From NCBI RefSeq assembly GCF_022843985.1, contig NZ_JALHMP010000005.1, forward strand, positions 62,001 through 126,000: 64,000 bases of DNA, in the 5' to 3' direction. The DNA comes from Phreatobacter sp. GTDB taxonomy: Bacteria > Pseudomonadota > Alphaproteobacteria > Rhizobiales > Phreatobacteraceae. Under the pieces are notes generated by a model. It did no database searches. It had not been told where the DNA came from and saw only the letters and a program-made list of their open reading frames with translations. The position numbers and the translations under genes are program-made. Shown piece by piece: positions 1 through 8,232 of the stretch; the stretch's first letter is position 1; every line of letters begins with the position of its first letter.

Positions 1-377
1 ACGCCGTCCTCAGCGAGGCACTGACCGAGGCGGGGCTCGGCTATCTCAGCCGCCGCCTCGACGAGGTCGACCGCTGGGACCAGACCCTGTCCAACGGCGA
101 ACGCCAGCGCCTCGCCATTGCACGCCTGCTGGTCCAGCGTCCCGACCTCGTCATTCTCGACGGCGCCACCAGCGCGCTCGACGAGGGTGGCGAGGCGCGG
201 CTGATGGCGACCCTGGTCGCCGCTCTAGACCATTCGACGCTGATCAGTGTCGGTCTGCGGCCGGGGCTCGAGGCCCTGCACGACCGCAAGCTGCAGCTGT
301 CGCGCAGCGACCACGGGGCCCACCTCGCCTCCGTCGCCCTCAGGCCGCCGGTGGCGGTGGCGACTTCCTCACCCTAG
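1..377 (+). CDS. ABC transporter ATP-binding/permease protein, C-terminal part
   Basis: This is the last roughly 124 codons of a gene that enters from the left edge; the reading frame begins at base 3 and stops with TAG at 375-377. The visible part carries the ABC signature (LSNGERQRL) followed by a Walker B segment (LVILDGATSALDE), so it is the end of a nucleotide-binding domain. The short tail and sequence style resemble the SbmA/YddA family, in which a membrane domain and ATPase are fused, like the complete gene at 8968-10683. The substrate cannot be told from this fragment. Confidence 0.8.
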   Translation, partial: AVLSEALTEAGLGYLSRRLDEVDRWDQTLSNGERQRLAIARLLVQRPDLVILDGATSALDEGGEARLMATLVAALDHSTLISVGLRPGLEALHDRKLQLSRSDHGAHLASVALRPPVAVATSSP

Positions 378-416
378 GCCCATCGCCGCGATCGCGACGT
401 CACAAGGACCAAAACC

Positions 417-992
417 ATGTCACTGCACATCTGGGACCACTTCTGGGACCTCCGGGTCAAGGAATGCCCCTGCGACGTCCACTTCTGTGACTGGCTCGAC
501 GAGAACGAGATCTCGGGCAAGGCCATCTTCCATTTCGGCACCGGTGGCCACCACATTCTCGGCCTGCACAATGTCGAGAAGGACCGCAAGAATGTCATTC
601 TCGGCATCACCGCCTCGCCCGGCGAGATCCGCACCTACGAGACGATGATCGTCGAGAATCCCGAGCTTGGCTGGGGCTACAAGGCCTATTTCGGCGATAT
701 CTACCAGCTCGATGCGCGGCTGCTGCCGATGTTCGACATTGTCACCCTGTTCCATGTGGGCGAGTTCCGCACCGAGGCGAACGACGCCTATGGCGGACTG
801 ACCGACTATGCGATGGTGAAGCTCCTCGTCGGCCAGACCAGACCGGGCGGGACCGTCGCCTTCTATGCCGGCTCCTATGCCTATGACATCGCCAAGATCC
901 AGCATGACAAGATGGTGGAGGAGGGGCTCCTGACGCCCAAGGGCCAGTACAAGACCCTGCCGCTGTTCGAGCGGACGGCCAAGCCTGTCTGA
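417..992 (+). CDS. Conserved hypothetical protein, methyltransferase-like
   Basis: A 191-residue soluble protein with no signal peptide or membrane segment. Residues about 36-45 (IFHFGTGGHH) resemble the glycine-rich first motif of Rossmann-fold SAM-dependent methyltransferases, and a later stretch (VKLLVGQTRPGGTVAFYAGS) resembles the usual loop and strand after motif III. The N-terminus is rich in Cys, His and Trp (CPCDVHFCDW), which is unusual for that fold and could bind a metal. I recognise no specific family. An ATG with a purine-rich stretch (aagga) 12 bases upstream supports this start. Confidence 0.6.
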   Translation: MSLHIWDHFWDLRVKECPCDVHFCDWLDENEISGKAIFHFGTGGHHILGLHNVEKDRKNVILGITASPGEIRTYETMIVENPELGWGYKAYFGDIYQLDARLLPMFDIVTLFHVGEFRTEANDAYGGLTDYAMVKLLVGQTRPGGTVAFYAGSYAYDIAKIQHDKMVEEGLLTPKGQYKTLPLFERTAKPV

Positions 993-1091
993 GCCCGCCG
1001 GACCGGTCGGCGGTCCCCGTCTTGCCAATCGCCCCGACCCGGTCGATCATGACCGGACCGTGACGCGAGCCGGAGCGCCGGAAGGAGCCTC

Positions 1092-1445
1092 ATGTCCGAC
1101 AGCGAGCCGTTTATGACCGGCACCGTCGTTCCCCTGAACGTCGGCGCCGCCCCCTCCCGGGTCTCGTTCGACCGTCGCGAATTGCAGGCGATCCTTCAGC
1201 TCTACGGGCGCATGGTCGCGGCGGGGGAATGGCGTGATTACGCCATCGATTTCCTCAAGGGCAAGGCGGTCTTCGCCATCTTCAGGCGTGCTTCGGAAAT
1301 GCCGCTCTATCGCGTCGAGAAGAACCCCGAGGCGAAGCAGGGCCCCTATGCCGTGATCAACACGGCCGGCCTCGTCCTGAAGCGCGGACATGATCTGCGG
1401 CGCGTGCTGGCCGTGCTGGAGAAGCCGGTCAAGCTGGTGCAATAG
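1092..1445 (+). CDS. DUF2794 family protein
   Basis: A 117-residue protein of the DUF2794 family found in alphaproteobacteria. The characteristic central block is present: FDRRELQAILQLYGRMVA, then WRDYAIDFLKGKAVFAIFRRASEMPLYRVEKNP. No catalytic motif is known. A strong ribosome binding site (ggaagga) sits 7 bases before the ATG. It converges on the Lrp-type regulator, with only 4 bases between the two stop codons. The function of the family is not established. Confidence 0.85.
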   Translation: MSDSEPFMTGTVVPLNVGAAPSRVSFDRRELQAILQLYGRMVAAGEWRDYAIDFLKGKAVFAIFRRASEMPLYRVEKNPEAKQGPYAVINTAGLVLKRGHDLRRVLAVLEKPVKLVQ

Positions 1446-1449
1446 GCGG

Positions 1450-1905
1450 TCAGGACGTGCCGCGTCCCCTGACGATGGTGCGGATCGCAAAGCTCGAATG
1501 GATGCGTGCCACGCCCGGCAGGCGCGACAGCACCTCCTTGTGGATGCGCTCGTAGCCGGCGGTGCCGTCGGTTTCGACCCGCAGGAGATAGTCGGCCGCG
1601 CCGCCCATCAGGTAGCATTCCCGCACCTCGGGACACCGCTTCACCGCCGCCTCGAAGCGGTTGAGGTGGTCCTCGGTCTGCCGCTCGAGCGTGATCTGGA
1701 TGACGACGACCGTCGGCAGGGCTTCTGTGGGGTCGTCGACGAGGGCGGCATAGCCGCGGATGACGCCCCCCGCCTCCAGGGCCCGCAGCCGCCGCAGGCA
1801 GGCCGACGGCGACAGGCCGACCTCGGCCGCCAGCGCCGCATTGCTGATGCGGCCGTCGACCCGCAGCACGCGCAGGATGCGATGGTCAAAGGCGTCGAGG
1901 TCCAT
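1450..1905 (-). CDS. Lrp/AsnC family transcriptional regulator
   Basis: A 151-residue regulator. Residues about 1-60 form the AsnC-type helix-turn-helix (LDAFDHRILRVLRVDGRISNAALAAEVGLS, then CLRRLRALEAGGVIRGY), followed by the RAM ligand-binding domain with ECYLMGGAADYLLRV. An upstream in-frame ATG at 1962 would add 19 residues unlike the family, so the ATG at 1905 was chosen. It is divergent from dadA across an AT-rich spacer, the usual layout for an Lrp-type activator of D-amino acid dehydrogenase. Inference: it senses an amino acid, probably alanine, and controls dadA and itself. Confidence 0.88.
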   Translation of the reverse strand: MDLDAFDHRILRVLRVDGRISNAALAAEVGLSPSACLRRLRALEAGGVIRGYAALVDDPTEALPTVVVIQITLERQTEDHLNRFEAAVKRCPEVRECYLMGGAADYLLRVETDGTAGYERIHKEVLSRLPGVARIHSSFAIRTIVRGRGTS

Positions 1906-2054
1906 GTGGCGGATCCTTGCGTCAAGACGCCAGACTACTTCAATATTTTCAATTTCAAGCAAGAATATGCCTCATTTTGCAATGATGCACATGATTGTTG
2001 TGTCTATCCTTCTGGGCATGCCAGCGGCTCCCGGCGCGGCGGGAGGGGTCTGCT
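1906..2054. promoter_or_regulatory. Divergent promoter/operator region, Lrp regulator-dadA
   Basis: This 149-bp spacer is clearly richer in A and T than the flanking genes. It contains an imperfect 18-bp dyad at 1980-1997 (14 of 18 positions self-complementary) and repeated TTCAA/TTTCAA tracts around 1938-1958. Lrp-type proteins bind such degenerate AT-rich dyads. I could not fix -35 and -10 elements with confidence. Confidence 0.5.
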
Positions 2055-3311
2055 GTGAAGGTCATCGTTCTCGGTAGCGGCGTCATCGGTGTCACCACCG
2101 CCTATTTCCTCGCGCGCGACGGCCATGAGGTCGTGGTCATCGACCGGCAGGACGGCGCCGGCCTGGAGACCAGCTTCGCCAATGCCGGCGAGATCTCGCC
2201 CGGCTATTCCGCCCCCTGGGCCGCACCCGGCGTGCCGCTCAAAGCGATCAAATGGCTCGCGATGAAGCACGGGCCGCTGGTCATTCGCCCCAACCCCGAT
2301 CTGCGGATGTGGCTCTGGATCCTCCAGATGCTGCGCAACTGCACCCCGGCACGCTATGTGCTGAACAAGGGACGCATGGTGCGCCTGGCCGAATACAGCC
2401 GCGACGTCCTCAAGGCCCTGCGTGCCGAAACCGGCATTGCCTATGACGAACGCCAGCAGGGCACCCTGCAACTGTTCCGGACCCAGGCCCAGGTCGACGG
2501 CGCCGCCGCCGACATCGCCGTGCTGCACGACAGCGGCGTGCCCTTCGAGGTCCTCGATGCGGCCGGGTGCGTCGCCGCGGAGCCCGGCCTCGGCCTGCGG
2601 CGCGACCGGATCGCCGGAGGGCTGCGGCTTCCCGGCGACGAGACGGGGGACTGCCACCTGTTCACCCAGCGCCTCGCCGCACTTGCCGCCGACCTCGGCG
2701 TGACCTTCATGAACCGGACGCCGATCGAGGCCATCGCCACGCACGCCGGCCAGGTGACGGGCGTGCGCACCAGCGCCGGAACCATCACGGGCGATGCCTA
2801 TGTGGTGGCGCTCGGCAGCTACTCGCCTTTCCTGCTGCGGCCGCTCGGCATCTCGATCCCCGTCTATCCGGTGAAGGGCTATTCGCTGACCCTGCCCGTG
2901 ACCGATGCGGCGGCCGCACCGGTCTCGACCGTCATGGACGAGACCTACAAGGTGGCCATCACCCGCCTTGGCGACCGTATCCGCGTCGGCGGAACGGCCG
3001 AACTCGGCGGCTTCGACATGACCCTGCGCGACGGGCCGCGGGCCACCCTCGCCCATTCGGTCGGCGACCTGTTCCCGCACGGGGGCGACCTGAGCGAGGC
3101 GACCTTCTGGACCGGGCTGCGCCCCATGACGCCGGACGGCACGCCGGTCATCGGTCCGACGCGCTACGCCAACCTGCACCTCAATACCGGCCACGGCACC
3201 TTGGGCTGGACCATGGCCTGCGGTTCGGGCCGCATCCTGGCTGACATGCTCTCGGCGCGCCGGCCGGAGATTGACACCGGCGATTTCGCGATGAGCCGCT
3301 ATGCTGCCTGA
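2055..3311 (+). CDS. dadA: D-amino acid dehydrogenase
   Basis: FAD-dependent oxidative deamination of D-amino acids, passing electrons to the respiratory chain; in bacteria it is typically used with an alanine racemase for alanine catabolism. The 418-residue protein begins with the dinucleotide-binding motif [21 protein letters not shown] and keeps family blocks such as [14 protein letters not shown] near residue 45 and [14 protein letters not shown] and [16 protein letters not shown] near the C-terminus. Start: GTG at 2055, with ggagggg 6 bases upstream; an upstream ATG at 1995 would add 20 atypical residues. No racemase gene is adjacent. The divergent Lrp-type gene is the likely regulator. 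Confidence 0.92.
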   Translation: MKVIVLGSGVIGVTTAYFLARDGHEVVVIDRQDGAGLETSFANAGEISPGYSAPWAAPGVPLKAIKWLAMKHGPLVIRPNPDLRMWLWILQMLRNCTPARYVLNKGRMVRLAEYSRDVLKALRAETGIAYDERQQGTLQLFRTQAQVDGAAADIAVLHDSGVPFEVLDAAGCVAAEPGLGLRRDRIAGGLRLPGDETGDCHLFTQRLAALAADLGVTFMNRTPIEAIATHAGQVTGVRTSAGTITGDAYVVALGSYSPFLLRPLGISIPVYPVKGYSLTLPVTDAAAAPVSTVMDETYKVAITRLGDRIRVGGTAELGGFDMTLRDGPRATLAHSVGDLFPHGGDLSEATFWTGLRPMTPDGTPVIGPTRYANLHLNTGHGTLGWTMACGSGRILADMLSARRPEIDTGDFAMSRYAA

Positions 3312-3444
3312 GCAGGACCAATCGCCTCCGCGCCGCGTAGGAACGCATGAGGGGCCGAACGGGCTGTTCCATCCCCCGAACAGATCGGGCTGCCTTGCTT
3401 GACCGCCGGTTCGGCAGCATGGTCTGCTCGGATGCCCGAAAGGC

Positions 3445-3463
3445 CATTTCATTCATTGAAATG
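3445..3463. promoter_or_regulatory. Perfect inverted repeat upstream of the acyl-CoA dehydrogenase pair
   Basis: CATTTCA, five bases, TGAAATG: perfect 7-bp arms lying 70 bp before the start of the first acyl-CoA dehydrogenase, within the 220-bp spacer after dadA. The size and symmetry fit a dimeric repressor site such as those of TetR or GntR regulators of acyl-CoA metabolism. The cognate regulator is not in the window. Confidence 0.4.
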
Positions 3464-3532
3464 ACGAGATGACATCGACCAGTGCTGCACCTGTTCCTAG
3501 AGGACGGGTGACGATCAGGATCTGCTTCAGCC

Positions 3533-4693
3533 GTGACGAGCCTCGCTTCGCTACCCCCAGCCGCCATCCCGCCCGAGGACGAGGCCCTGCGCCCTGAGGT
3601 CAAGGCCTTCCTCGCCAAACAGCTTGAGGATATGCCGCCCGAACGCCGGGCGCGCTCGTGGATGGGTTCGGACCCGGCCTTCAGCCGGGCGCTCGGCCAG
3701 CGCGGCTGGCTCGGCCTCAGCCTGCCGAAGCGCTATGGCGGCGCCGAGCGCGGCTTCTTCGCCCGCTTTGTCATCGCCGAGGAACTGCTCGCCGCCGGGG
3801 CCCCGGTGGCGGCCCACTGGATCACCGACCGGCAGTCCGGACCCCTGATCCTGCGCTACGGGACCGAGGCGCAGCGCGCATTCTACCTGCCGAAGATTTC
3901 GGCCGGGGAGATCTTCTTCTGCATCGGCATGAGCGAGCCGAATTCCGGCTCGGACCTCGCCAGCGTGCGCACCCGCGCCGAGCCGCTGCCAGGCGGTGGC
4001 TATCGCCTCAACGGGCGGAAGATCTGGACCAGCAATGCGGCGATCTGCCACTACATGATCGCACTCGTGCGCACCTCCGGCACTCCCGATGACCGGCAGA
4101 AGGGCCTGTCGCAGGTCATCATCGACCTCCGGCAGCCGGGCATCGCCATCCGCCCGATCCGCGACCTGTCGGGCGACGCGCATTTCGCCGAGGTGACTTT
4201 TGACGACGTCCTGATGCCAGCCGAGGCCCTGATCGGCGAGGAGGGCGCCGGCTGGGAGCAGGTGAATGCGGAACTCGCCTTCGAGCGCTCGGGTCCGGAA
4301 CGCATCCTCTCGTCAATGGTGCTGGTCGATACCTGGCTCGGCTATCTCAAGAGCCTTCCGGCCCATGGCCGCGACGACATCGTGCTGGTCGGCCGGCTGG
4401 CGGCCCATCTCGCCGCGCTCAGGGCCCTGTCACTGAGCGTCACCGCGCGGCTGGTCGCGGGAGACAGCCCGGTGGTCCATGCCGCCCTGGTCAAGGACCT
4501 CGGCACCACCTACGAGCAGATGATCCCGCAGGCGATCGCCGCCGCCATCGCGGCTGATCCCGGCGCATCGCCGCCGGATGCCCTCCTGCGGACCCTGGCC
4601 TATACGGTCAGCATGGCCCCCTCCTTCTCCCTGCGCGGCGGCACGCGCGAGATCCTGCGCGGCATGATTGCCCGCGGCATCGGCCTGCGGTGA
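3533..4693 (+). CDS. Acyl-CoA dehydrogenase, large partner
   Basis: A 386-residue FAD-dependent acyl-CoA dehydrogenase that introduces an alpha,beta double bond into a CoA thioester. Visible motifs: MSEPNSGSDLASVRT at about residues 133-147, GRKIWTSNA in the FAD-binding middle domain, and the C-terminal GGTREILRGMIARGIGL. The start is GTG at 3533, since no in-frame ATG lies near. The gene is followed after 7 bases by a second, shorter member. Adjacent unequal pairs of this kind are known to form heterotetramers in steroid and branched-chain acyl-CoA breakdown; the natural substrate here is unknown. Confidence 0.85.
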   Translation: MTSLASLPPAAIPPEDEALRPEVKAFLAKQLEDMPPERRARSWMGSDPAFSRALGQRGWLGLSLPKRYGGAERGFFARFVIAEELLAAGAPVAAHWITDRQSGPLILRYGTEAQRAFYLPKISAGEIFFCIGMSEPNSGSDLASVRTRAEPLPGGGYRLNGRKIWTSNAAICHYMIALVRTSGTPDDRQKGLSQVIIDLRQPGIAIRPIRDLSGDAHFAEVTFDDVLMPAEALIGEEGAGWEQVNAELAFERSGPERILSSMVLVDTWLGYLKSLPAHGRDDIVLVGRLAAHLAALRALSLSVTARLVAGDSPVVHAALVKDLGTTYEQMIPQAIAAAIAADPGASPPDALLRTLAYTVSMAPSFSLRGGTREILRGMIARGIGLR

Positions 4694-4700
4694 GCCTGCC

Positions 4701-5675
4701 ATGACCGACAGCCTCATCGCCGATAGCGCCGATCGCCTGATGGCCGAGGTCGTCACCCCCGCCGCGGTGCGGGGCCTGAAGGACCGCGCCTCGGCCGCGC
4801 CGGTATGGATGCAACTCGCGGAATCCGGCTTTCTCGACGCCCTTGTCGCCGAAGCGCAGGGCGGCGCGGGCCTTTCCGCGGCCGAGACGCTGCCCGTGCT
4901 GCTCGCCGCCGGCCGGCATGCCCTGCCCCTGCCGCTGGCCGCCACCATGGCGGCGCGGACGGCGATCGCGGCGGCCAGGGAGACGATCCCGGAGGGGATC
5001 ATCGCCATCGCCGCCGCGGCCCGCGCGGATGACGGCGCCCTGGTCGCCCAGGTTCCGGCAGGGGAATTCGCCGATATGGTCCTGGTACCTGACGGCGACG
5101 GCGCGATCCTGCTGGCTGCCGATGCGGCGCACCGCGAGGCGACCGGCGAGGGCACGTTCTGCCGGATGCGCTGGCGCGCCGCCAACGGCCCGCGGCTCCC
5201 CGGCTTCGACGCACTGCTCTGCGGCGCCCGGATTGAGACCGCGGAAATGGTCGGGGCGATGGAGGCGCTGTGCGCCACCACCCTGCGCTATGCCAATGAC
5301 CGTGCGCAGTTCGGCAAGCCCATCGGCAAGTTCCAGGCGGTGCAGCAGCAACTCGCCGTGATGACTGAACTGGTCCATGGCGCGCGGGCCGCCGCCCATC
5401 TCGCCGCCGCTGCACCCGGCAGCATGGAAGCCGTCGCGGCCGCGAAGGTCACCATCGGCGAGGGAGCCATGGAGGTTGCCGCCATCGCCCATGCGGTGCA
5501 TGGCGCCATCGGCATGACCGAGGAACTCGACCTGCACCTCCTCTCCGATCGCCTGCGCCGCGGCCGGCTGCGCTATGGCTCCGAGCCTTACTGGGCGGAG
5601 CGACTGGGTCGGGCGGTGCTTGCTGCGCCTGATGCGACCCTGCTTGATTTCGTCAGGACACGCGTGTTTTTCTGA
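4701..5675 (+). CDS. Acyl-CoA dehydrogenase, small partner
   Basis: A 324-residue acyl-CoA dehydrogenase-like protein. The C-terminal helical domain is well conserved (MEALCATTLRYANDRAQFGKPIGKFQAVQQQLA), while the N-terminal and middle domains are shortened and lack a clear SEPxxGSD motif. Such proteins usually act as the second subunit next to a full-length partner. The ATG at 4701 follows the previous stop by 7 bases; an earlier ATG at 4668 inside the upstream gene is less likely. The last codons before the stop are notably T-rich. Confidence 0.8.
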   Translation: MTDSLIADSADRLMAEVVTPAAVRGLKDRASAAPVWMQLAESGFLDALVAEAQGGAGLSAAETLPVLLAAGRHALPLPLAATMAARTAIAAARETIPEGIIAIAAAARADDGALVAQVPAGEFADMVLVPDGDGAILLAADAAHREATGEGTFCRMRWRAANGPRLPGFDALLCGARIETAEMVGAMEALCATTLRYANDRAQFGKPIGKFQAVQQQLAVMTELVHGARAAAHLAAAAPGSMEAVAAAKVTIGEGAMEVAAIAHAVHGAIGMTEELDLHLLSDRLRRGRLRYGSEPYWAERLGRAVLAAPDATLLDFVRTRVFF

Positions 5676-5736
5676 ATGATTCCAGAGTCCGTCGCCGCGT
5701 AGCGATCATGGCGGGAATTGATCTGCCATGAGGCGA

Positions 5737-5767
5737 AGTTATGTTGACAGATAAAGTCAACATAACT
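5737..5767. promoter_or_regulatory. Perfect palindrome with iron-rhodo-box core, candidate RirA-type operator
   Basis: Two perfect 12-bp arms (AGTTATGTTGAC and GTCAACATAACT) flank a 7-bp spacer. The centre contains TGA-N9-TCA (TGA 5745-5747, TCA 5757-5759), the published form of the iron-responsive IRO box bound by RirA in Rhizobiales. A TTGACA -35-like element at 5744-5749 lies within it, so a bound repressor would occlude the promoter. It lies 113 bp upstream of the TonB-dependent receptor. The long perfect arms exceed the minimal motif, so another dimeric regulator is possible. Confidence 0.6.
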
Positions 5768-5879
5768 AATCACGGTTCCGGCCCCTCCGCTCGCGGTGCG
5801 TGGCTTTCGCGCCAGCCAGCTGAACGCCTTCGTCTCACGCCAGCCAGCCATTGTTCAGGTCGGTTTGGGGTGTGGGCTC

Positions 5880-8126
5880 ATGTCTCGCAAAGGGTTGGCG
5901 CCTTTCGGCGCATCGGTTTCGCTCGTCGCCATGCTGGTGGGGGCCGCGGGCGCACTGGCGCAGGAGGCTTCGGGCGGTGACGAAATCACCGTCACGGCGA
6001 CGCGGGAGGAGCGCCAGAGGCTTGATGTGCCGGCGACTGTCGACGTCATCTCCCGCCGGCAGATGGAGGAGCGCCAGGTTCGCGACATCCAGGATGTGGT
6101 GCGCTACACGCCCGGCGTCTCGGTCGAGCGCGTCACCTCGGGTGTGGATCCCTGGAAGAATCTCGGTGGCTTCACGGTGCGCGGCATGACCGGCAACCGC
6201 GTTGCCATCACCGTCGACGGCGCCCGCACCATCGAGCGCATCAGCGACGGCACCCGCGACCTCATCGACCTGCCCTACATGCGCTCGGTGGAGATCATGC
6301 GTGGCCCGGCCTCGGTGCTCTGGGGTGCCGATGCCCTCGGCGGCCTGGTCGCCTTCCGGACCCTCGACCCGCAGGACCTGATCCGCGGCAATCCACGGGG
6401 ATGGGCCGTGCGGCTACACACGAGCTTCGACAGTTTCGACCGCTCCATCGCCAAGACCGGGATGGCCGGGGTACAGGTTACGCCGGTGCTGCAGGCTTTG
6501 GTCTCGCTCAGCCACACGACGGCGCTGCAGCCGACCTTCTCCACCGCGCGCGCCGATGGCGGCCTCTGGGGTTGCCCGGCGATCCGCTCCATCCCCTGCA
6601 ACATCACCGATCCCTTCCGCTCCCACCGCTGGAACGGCTTTGGCAAGCTGGTCTGGACCCCGTTGGACGACCACGAATTCCGCCTCGCCTACGAGCACTA
6701 TACCAAGACCACGACCACCCATCAGATGTGGGATTTCGGCCTGACCTCGGCAGGCTGGGTGAATGGCACCTATCCCCGTGTGCAGGACCTCCAACGTCAG
6801 CGGCTGACCTTCTCCCACGCCTGGACACCGGGCTGGGGCTGGATCGACGCTGTCCGCTGGAACCTCACCTGGTCGCCGCAGCGCCGCGACCTCGACAGCA
6901 CCCGCACCCAGACAGGGGCCACGGGAACGGCCAATGCCGGGCAGACGCGGACCGTGCGCGACATCCTGAACTATTCCGAGACCTTCTATCAGGGCGACGT
7001 GCAGTTCACCTCGCGCTTCAATCTCGGTCCCTCGGTCCACACGCTGACCTACGGTTTCCAGGGCGACATCGCCCGCACCGACTATTTCCGCCAGAGCACG
7101 ACGACGAACCTGACCACCAACGTCTCCACCACGACCATCGCCAGCGGCTTCAACTTCGCCAATGCGACGACGCTGCGCGCCGATTTCTACCTGCAGGACG
7201 AGATCAAGCTCCTCGACGGGCGCTGGACCGTCACGCCGGGCGGTCGCCTTGCCAATTACCGGATCACCCCGCGCATCGGCGCCGGCTATGTGGTGAGCCC
7301 GGTCGCCCCGCCGCGCGAGCTGAACTCAAGCCGCTTCATTCCGCAGGTCGGCACGATCTTCAAGCTGACGGACGTCTACGCGGTCTATGCCCGCTATGCC
7401 GAGGGCTTCAAGATGCCGACGGCGCAGCAGCTCTACATGTCGCTGCCCGGCACCACGTTCAATCTCATCCCCAACCCTGATCTGAAGCCCGAGAGTTCGC
7501 GGACCTGGGAGGCCGGCTTCCGTGGTCGCTTCGAGCGCGGCTGGTTCTCGCTCGGCGTCTTCCACTCGAGCTACAAGGATTTCATCGCCAGCCTGCAGCA
7601 GGTGCCGGGGACCAACAACTTCACCTCGCTGAACCTGTCCTCCGTGGTGCTCTGGGGCATCGAGGGCTCTGCCGAATATCGCCTCAACGACGACCTGATC
7701 CTGAATGCCGGCTTCTCCTACCAGTTCGGCAACCAGCGGGCGACACCGACCTCGGCTGTCACCGCCTTCGACGCGGCGAGCCCGTTCAATGGTGTCATCG
7801 GCCTGCGCTGGTTCAAGCGCGCGTGGAACCTCGACGGCGAGATCCTGGCGCGCTTCTCCGCGCCGGTGTCGCGGGCGAGCGCCGCGACGCTCTACAAGCC
7901 GGGCGGCTGGTTCACCCTCGACACCTTCGTCAACTGGAAGCCGCGGGAGAACGTGACGCTGCGCGCCGGCGTGCAGAACATCCTCGACGCCCGCTACTTC
8001 CAGAACCTCGGAACCGGCACGACCTATGCGATCGTGCCGACGACCGCCGTCGCCCAGCAGAACCCGCTGGAGCTGCAGGTTGCCCCCGGTCGCACCTTCA
8101 AGACCAGCCTGACCATCGACTTCTGA
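5880..8126 (+). CDS. TonB-dependent outer-membrane receptor, hemoglobin/heme type
   Basis: Imports an iron carrier, probably heme or hemoprotein-derived heme, across the outer membrane using TonB energy. The chosen ATG gives 748 residues with a signal peptide (positively charged SRK, hydrophobic core, cleavage near ALAQ at about residue 28), then a TonB-box-like ITVTATR, a plug domain (about residues 40-165, with PGVSVERV and MRGPASVLWGADALGG) and a beta-barrel ending in an aromatic residue (TIDF). The segments EGFKMPTAQQLY and NPDLKPE match the FRAP/NPNL region of heme receptors. The next gene is HmuS-like, which supports a heme role. A longer start at 5796 would put extra residues before the signal peptide. 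Confidence 0.85.
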   Translation: MSRKGLAPFGASVSLVAMLVGAAGALAQEASGGDEITVTATREERQRLDVPATVDVISRRQMEERQVRDIQDVVRYTPGVSVERVTSGVDPWKNLGGFTVRGMTGNRVAITVDGARTIERISDGTRDLIDLPYMRSVEIMRGPASVLWGADALGGLVAFRTLDPQDLIRGNPRGWAVRLHTSFDSFDRSIAKTGMAGVQVTPVLQALVSLSHTTALQPTFSTARADGGLWGCPAIRSIPCNITDPFRSHRWNGFGKLVWTPLDDHEFRLAYEHYTKTTTTHQMWDFGLTSAGWVNGTYPRVQDLQRQRLTFSHAWTPGWGWIDAVRWNLTWSPQRRDLDSTRTQTGATGTANAGQTRTVRDILNYSETFYQGDVQFTSRFNLGPSVHTLTYGFQGDIARTDYFRQSTTTNLTTNVSTTTIASGFNFANATTLRADFYLQDEIKLLDGRWTVTPGGRLANYRITPRIGAGYVVSPVAPPRELNSSRFIPQVGTIFKLTDVYAVYARYAEGFKMPTAQQLYMSLPGTTFNLIPNPDLKPESSRTWEAGFRGRFERGWFSLGVFHSSYKDFIASLQQVPGTNNFTSLNLSSVVLWGIEGSAEYRLNDDLILNAGFSYQFGNQRATPTSAVTAFDAASPFNGVIGLRWFKRAWNLDGEILARFSAPVSRASAATLYKPGGWFTLDTFVNWKPRENVTLRAGVQNILDARYFQNLGTGTTYAIVPTTAVAQQNPLELQVAPGRTFKTSLTIDF

Positions 8127-8162
8127 CCTCCTGAGCCCCGCCGGTGCCCCGGTGGAGCAGCC

Positions 8163-8196
8163 AGGCGGCCGATCTCCCTCCCGGGATCGGCCGCCT
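8163..8196 (+). terminator. Strong hairpin between receptor and HmuS-like gene
   Basis: A perfect 12-bp stem (8163-8174 with 8185-8196) and a 10-base loop sit between the receptor stop and the HmuS-like start. No run of T follows, so it is more likely an attenuating or RNA-stabilising hairpin than a full intrinsic terminator. It could set the receptor at a higher level than the downstream genes. Confidence 0.55.
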
Positions 8197-8232
8197 GCCC
8201 CCGTCTTCCATGGACCCCAGAGGATTTCCGCC

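Noticed and set aside
992-1091. Possible terminator hairpin (CCGCCG/CGGCGG) after the methyltransferase-like gene
   Set aside because: The stem is only six base pairs with no T-tract, which is common by chance at this GC content.
2004-3452. 482-codon frame antisense to dadA
   Set aside because: Arg/Gly/His-rich shadow of dadA with no domain.
5744-5772. A full sigma-70 promoter within the palindrome before the TonB receptor
   Set aside because: TTGACA is a good -35, but the best -10 at 17-bp spacing (TAATCA) is weak, so I list only the palindrome as a feature.
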